Assembly (NCBI GenBank): GCA_016256075.1
Contig: SDVU01000171.1
Location: 1-18,642 of the forward strand
DNA from: Dictyocoela muelleri
Taxonomy: Eukaryota > Microsporidia
Direction of reading: 5' to 3'
Length of the DNA stretch: 18,642 bases
Below are positions 14,873-18,642 of this stretch, in pieces. The translations under genes were made by a program, and so were the position numbers. The notes under the pieces are model-generated. The model had not been told where the DNA came from. It ran no database searches and was given only the letters and a program-made list of their open reading frames with translations. How positions within the stretch are numbered: the stretch's first letter is position 1; every line of letters begins with the position of its first letter.

Positions 14873-16700
14873 TTAAATAATTTTAAGCAAAAAAGACATT
14901 ATTTTGAGAAATTGTATTCCTGAAAAACTTTCACAAATTTTTATTTTACCTATTAATTCATCATATTCTGTGTAAGATAAGTAAGTGTTTTCTAAAAATA
15001 GTTGATTAATTTTCTTCAACAAAAGCATTATGTTTTTTTTCAACTCAATTCCAAATTCATAAATACTAGGATGCACATTTTGAAACTTATCATTCAATGA
15101 TCTATGCCGTTTGAAGAACCTGTGGCCTATAGGCCGCATGCGCCCCCATATAGATTCTATGCAGCCTCTTCATTTTTATAAAAAAAAAATAATTGATTAT
15201 TATTTGGCGATATTAAAATAAAATTTTTTGTTATATCTTAAGAAATTGATATGAGTTACTGATTCGATCATTTTTTATATTATTTATTTTAAATAAATAT
15301 ACTTAAATTAAAACTTATGAACTATAGCCTTCTATGTGTTTTTTATTAGATTACTTTTTTTAACCGATATGCGTCAAAACACCCATCACTACATATAGGA
15401 GAGTTTATTTCTTTTATTTTAATATTATAACATGTCAAAAAGCCATATAACACTATAATTACCGCATTAACTAATTAAAAAACATTATATTGATAAAAAA
15501 ACTTTATCAATATTGTCCGAGTTCTATTTTTGTAAGGCCTATATCTTTAAAATTGTTATAATATTGCCTCTATGAACAATTTTCTTTTCCTCCGCCCCTT
15601 ATCTATGCCATCCTTCAATTGCATTGGTTGTATTTAGTATTTTATTCATTACCCTGGCTACTATAGACCAAAAATGTACGGAAAAAATATTTTTCGGATT
15701 ATCTTCATCAAATAAATCACGACAATAAAGATCAATAAAATCCCGATAAAAATGGCTCATTTCAGTTAAACATCCGTTTTCATTTATATATTTTTTTTAA
15801 TTTTTCAATTTCTACTTTTAAATGATTTATTGCACAATTTATAATGCTAATATCATTTTAAAACAATCTCTAAATTCACTCGACTTTATATAAAAAGTTG
15901 TAAAGCCTAATTTGAATTTTTCTCTATAAAATCTGAGATAAATATAAAATAACATCATCTAATTTTAGTACCAGTGAAAACTTCTTTGAGAGCAGAGAAG
16001 GCTGCCATTTCAAAGTCGATTATTATAAAATTTGGATTGGTTTTTATATATTTTTTTAGAATAATTAATTGCTAATAAATAGCTTTCATTCGTTCTATTT
16101 TTCATAATAATATAAACTAATATAATGATTTCTTTTTTTTTCCCATAATCGTATAAAATTGAAGAAAATTACGAGGACAAGATTTGAAGTTGCCATCAAA
16201 TTGCCATGTTGAAGACATTGAGAGAAATTAAAAATGCGCTAATGTCTGAAAATAAGAATTCCGTTATATCATTTACACCATTATTAAATTCAAAAAAAAA
16301 TTCTGATGAAAAAGACGTTTTTAATTCATTAGAATATCATCTGCTTTAAAAAAATATTGATTTTTTTCTTAATTTTGTAATATCATGTTTCAAATTATCA
16401 ACTTTTGGCAAAAAATATTAACTGATGATATCTTTCCTATCTCCAAAACAATTATATCACGAGGCTTTTATTAACTATTTAAAGCTCGATTCATATCTTT
16501 ATTATATGAAAAAAGTGCCCTATTCTGATCGTAATTTTCCTCATGATTATGTGCTGTTTTTTATAAATATTTCATTATTTTTTAGTTAAACACGACCTTG
16601 GGCTTTCCCATTTTTACATCGACATGAAACTGTTGTATTATTAATGAAATGGTTATGATAAGCAACCGCTTTATATAATAATTTATTTATATTTCGTTGG
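14873..16700 (-). pseudogene. MULE-2 transposase, decayed and interrupted
   Basis: In minus-strand order: a FLYWCH-like remnant (VSCRCKNGKAQGRV, then AHNHEENYDQNR, about 16510-16640); QFDGNFKSCPRNFLQFYTIM with the first Asp (16195-16197); FIIIDFEMAAFSALKEVFTG with the second (16015-16017); FSVHFWSIVARVMNKILN and TTNAIEGWHR with the Glu (15614-15616). The frame then meets a 492-bp insert. Beyond it, HRSLNDKFQNVHPSIYEFGI continues the family's R.LN..F...HPSI.eF block and an 82-codon C-terminal tail ends in TAA at 14873-14875. Apart from the insert, several stops and shifts lie upstream of the Glu block, so the element is dead. Confidence 0.75.
15109..15600. mobile_element. Unclassified 492-bp insertion with 9-bp target duplication
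   Basis: ATCTATGCC occurs at 15100-15108 and again at 15601-15609. These repeats are exactly where the MULE-2 reading breaks between EGWHR and SLNDKF, so the segment between them is a later insertion. It has no convincing terminal inverted repeat and no coding frame. Its left end holds a palindrome, GGCCTATAGGCC (15123-15134), in a GC-rich patch; GGCCTATA recurs near 15537. A 9-bp duplication is compatible with a non-autonomous Merlin or MULE derivative; the family is unknown. Confidence 0.7.
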
Positions 16701-17119
16701 CTTTTTACAAAATAAATTTTTCTGTGATCCATAGGGGTATTAAAATTCTGACCGAAAATCTGGCAACTCGTCTAACTGGACGAGTTGCCGGTTGACGATA
16801 AATAAAAAATTAATAAAATTTTTGTAATAATTTTCAGTATTATATCTCAGAAATGAGTATATTAATCAAATATTTTTTTGAAATATCTTAATTGGATTGT
16901 AATAATTTACGTGAATTCATTAGGCGCTGCTTAAAGGTTCCATCAATAATTGGTACATCAGAGTTTTTAACTATACTAAATAACCAATCAGATAAAAAAC
17001 AGAACATGTCATCATTATCATGCCGCATAAAACAATTCATTATCATGTCTTAATTTTCAGGATTCCAATACTCCAATACTCCAATCCTATTATTGAATAA
17101 ACTCTTCGTTATTTTTTTC

Positions 17120-17358
17120 TACATGCTGTGAATATATTATTTATATATTATAACTACTTAATAAAGAATAATTTTTAACATTTGCTTGATTTAAAGTGCT
17201 ATAAAATTATTTTAAAAATTTTCATTTGTATTTTCCGCCTTATTTTTAGTTTCAGTATTGAATTTATGTATGTCAATATAGTCGGAATCATTTTCATTAC
17301 AATAATTATGTATAATTGATGGCAAAGAAACATCTTTTATTAAGATCAGTCTCTACAC
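17120..17358. other. Region between MULE-3 and the hAT element, no assigned gene
   Basis: On the minus strand an open stretch of 42 codons (about 17205-17330) reads SLPSIIHNYCNENDSDYIDI and ends KAENTNENF-stop. It is acidic and hydrophilic, without a recognised motif. It may be the N-terminal part of MULE-3 or something else cut by the hAT insertion at 17359. Confidence 0.3.
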
Positions 17359-18507
17359 CAGAGGTTCTCTACCTGAGCGATATCACCCACCTGTGGGCGA
17401 AAATATTTTCTAGGTGGCCGGTCTTGTTTGTGAAAATTAGGAAAAATGTAAAAGATACTCTTATCAATTTTTGGTTGAAAAAGTTTAATTTTATTTTTTA
17501 AGATTTATTCTACATCTACATAATAATTTAATTATTTTATGTAAGAAACTTTAATTTTTAATGTGTTATTTTCCACTAAAAAGCCGAGTTTATTGTTGAT
17601 TTAATAGTAAAAAAATGATTTTTGATATCATATTGATTTTATTACAGTTTCTTTTCTATATTTTTCATTATAAAAATTACCCATTACTATGACAAAAGAT
17701 AAAAAAATACGGCGTAAATACAATGCAGAATATTTAGCTTTTGGATTAATCGAGAGTCCCCATGATAAAAATATTCCATTATGCCTTTTATGTCACAAAA
17801 CATTCTCTAATGAGGCAATGAAACCTTCAAGACTCCTCAAACACCAGAAAAATTCCCATGCTGAAAAAATAAACAAAGGAATTGAATATTTTCAAAAAGA
17901 AAAAGAGATTTTTGAAAAACGACCAACTCTTATAGGCCTGTTTAAAAAAAATACTTGAAAGTTTATATGGTCTGATTTCTTCTTATGAAATTGCTGCACT
18001 AATATCTAAAACTTGTAGCTCCATTCTGTTGCTGAAACACTATAAAAACCTGCATTTAATATTCTTATCAAAACTGTTTTCAAAATAGGAGATACTGAGA
18101 CAATTATTAATACAATTCCACTTAGCAACGATTCAATTAGAAGAAGAATAGATGAAATGGCTGAAGATGTTGAAGAACAGCTAATTGAAAAATTTAAAAA
18201 TAGAAAATTTTCTATTCAAATTGACGAATCAACTGTCAACGATAGTAGATCCTTGTTGATGTCATATTCTCGCTTTATTGATGATGATTTTCAAATACAA
18301 GAAGAAATGTTATTTCTGAAATATTTAAAAACAGACACTACAGGAGCATCAATATTCGAAGTTGGTAAATCTTGGTTCAAAGAAAAACAAATACCGATTA
18401 GAAACTTGATATCATGTGCTACTGACGGTGCTCCTGTTATGATTGGTGGACATAAGGGGTTTATTATATTTTTAAAGAATATTTGGTACTGTTCCAATAT
18501 AGAGTAG
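17359..18507 (+). mobile_element. hAT DNA transposon (ZBED5-like group), 5' part
   Basis: The 5' terminus CAGAGGTTCTCTACCTG (17359-17375), followed by CACCCACCTGTGGGCGAAAA and TTTTCTAGGTGGCC, is the style of hAT ends that begin CAGNGGTTCTCAA.CTG and continue with a GGGCG-rich hairpin. A transposase relic follows from 17689. The 3' terminus is not in the window: homology stops near 18480-18507, so the element is either truncated there or interrupted. The target duplication cannot be checked because the right end is missing; the left flank is CTCTACAC. Confidence 0.7.
17689..18507 (+). pseudogene. hAT transposase with BED zinc finger, decayed and C-terminally truncated
   Basis: ATG 17689 starts RRKYNAEYLAFGLIES and a BED finger, C32-x2-C35...H52-x4-H57 (IPLCLLCHKTFSNEAMKPSR, then LLKHQKNSH), ending at a TGA at 17956-17958. 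The reading continues in shifted frames as LYGLISSYEIAALISKTCSS and SVAETL-stop-KPA, then from about 18090 as TIPLSNDSIRRRIDEMAEDV, FSIQIDESTVNDSRSLLMSY (catalytic Asp block), LKTDTTGASIFEV and ISCATDGAPVMIGGHKGFI. These blocks match animal ZBED5/SCAND3-type proteins and the hAT elements from which they derive. After GFI the family motif is lost and the frame stops at 18505-18507, so the second half, with the catalytic Glu and dimerisation domain, is absent. Confidence 0.8.
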
Positions 18508-18642
18508 CACTTTTATGTTTAAAAAAATACTTTATAAAGAAAATGATAAATATAAAAAAGGTCTATTTAAGTCTCCTAATTACCGGTATACTTTTATTTT
18601 TTACTATAAACGAATGACTATAAATAAATATGTAACGGTTCC
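18508..18642. other. AT-rich end of window, nothing recognised
   Basis: No continuation of the hAT reading and no other motif was seen in the last 135 bases. Confidence 0.4.

Larger units (their letters stand above)
14583..16800 (-). mobile_element. MULE-2: Mutator-like DNA transposon with hairpin-tipped termini
   Basis: Terminal inverted repeats of about 70 bp are recognisable. Left: GGGAACTCGTTCAGTATGGA, then CGAGTTG, GATTTTCGGCAGAATTT and ATACCCCC. The complement of the right: GGCAACTCGTCCAGTTAGAC, then GAGTTGCC, GATTTTCGGTCAGAATTTT and ATACCCC. The left one has about 15 extra bases after GAGTTG. On the right the tip GGCAACTCGTC (16762-16772) pairs with GACGAGTTGCC (16779-16789). A 10-bp repeat AATAAAAAAT flanks the element, which splits the older MULE-3. 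It contains a 492-bp foreign insert, so its own length is about 1.73 kb. Confidence 0.75.
14385..17110 (-). pseudogene. MULE-3: Mutator-like transposase relic split by MULE-2
   Basis: Two parts of one MULE transposase flank MULE-2 on the minus strand. Right part (16811-17110): MRHDNDDMFCFLSDWLFSIV, then VPIIDGTFK with the first catalytic Asp at 16942-16944. After a one-base frame change AAPNEFT and IITIQ follow, the family's aP.eF.QlyTI block. Left part (14385-14582): VTDFEVSLVTGCKTIFDKTN with the second Asp at 14538-14540, then YDYHFHMALFLWR, the family's gC.FH..Q block. Leaving out MULE-2 and one 10-bp repeat, the two Asp codons are 176 nt apart, close to 180 in MULE-2 and 183 in MULE-1. 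The region with the catalytic Glu and both termini were not found; the left part fades near 14385. Confidence 0.7.

Noticed and set aside
17316-17501. 61-codon open frame on the plus strand
   Set aside because: It is the hAT 5' terminal region read by chance; that region is non-coding in hAT elements and explains the higher GC content.
18291-18497. 68-codon open frame on the minus strand
   Set aside because: It is the antisense shadow of the hAT transposase blocks, which are clearly coded on the plus strand.

Overview
This is a very AT-rich eukaryotic stretch, best explained as part of a transposon-rich microsporidian genome. The only two intact genes are small, intronless and widely spaced. 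One encodes a 2-Cys-type peroxiredoxin (12683-13195, minus) that starts directly after a CCCC motif, a known microsporidian start-codon context, and has an AATAAA signal overlapping its stop. The other encodes a 64-residue spliceosomal SmE-like protein (10832-11026, minus), much shorter than usual for its family. The microsporidian call is inference; another compact AT-rich unicellular eukaryote is not excluded.

Nearly everything else is mobile DNA, mostly decayed. Left part (1-5.9 kb): a Merlin (IS1016/ISXO2-type) transposase fragment, a MULE C-terminal fragment, a 5'-truncated SINE, a pogo-like relic, a MULE with hairpin-tipped terminal inverted repeats (about 2369-3982), a second tRNA-like SINE, a Merlin element with clear terminal repeats (4369-5417) lying against another Merlin fragment, and a perfect 34-bp-arm hairpin. 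Middle (6-10 kb): a 241-bp inverted repeat, a 336-bp MITE-like element, a second pogo-like relic and a second Merlin element with terminal repeats (8894-9972).

From 10.2 to 14.3 kb the two genes sit among SINEs. SINE family 1 has a tRNA-like head with box A and box B spaced 44 nt apart. One full copy (10209-10668) has flanking direct repeats of about 13 bp. Another (11696-12172) is inserted inside the tRNA-like head of a third copy, with a 9-bp target duplication. SINE family 2 also has a 44-nt box A/box B spacing, and carries an extra box B-like motif in the opposite orientation at its far end.

From 14.4 to 17.1 kb there is a three-level nest. A 492-bp unclassified insert with a 9-bp duplication lies inside one MULE (14583-16800, minus), and that MULE lies inside another between its first and second catalytic aspartates, with a 10-bp duplication. 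The window ends in the 5' part of a hAT element of the BED-finger (ZBED5-like) type with a recognisable CAG-starting terminus at 17359.

No LTR element, LINE, rRNA, CRISPR array or intact tRNA gene was seen. The autonomous DNA transposons all look inactive. The SINE-in-SINE insertion and the perfect hairpin are the freshest-looking events.
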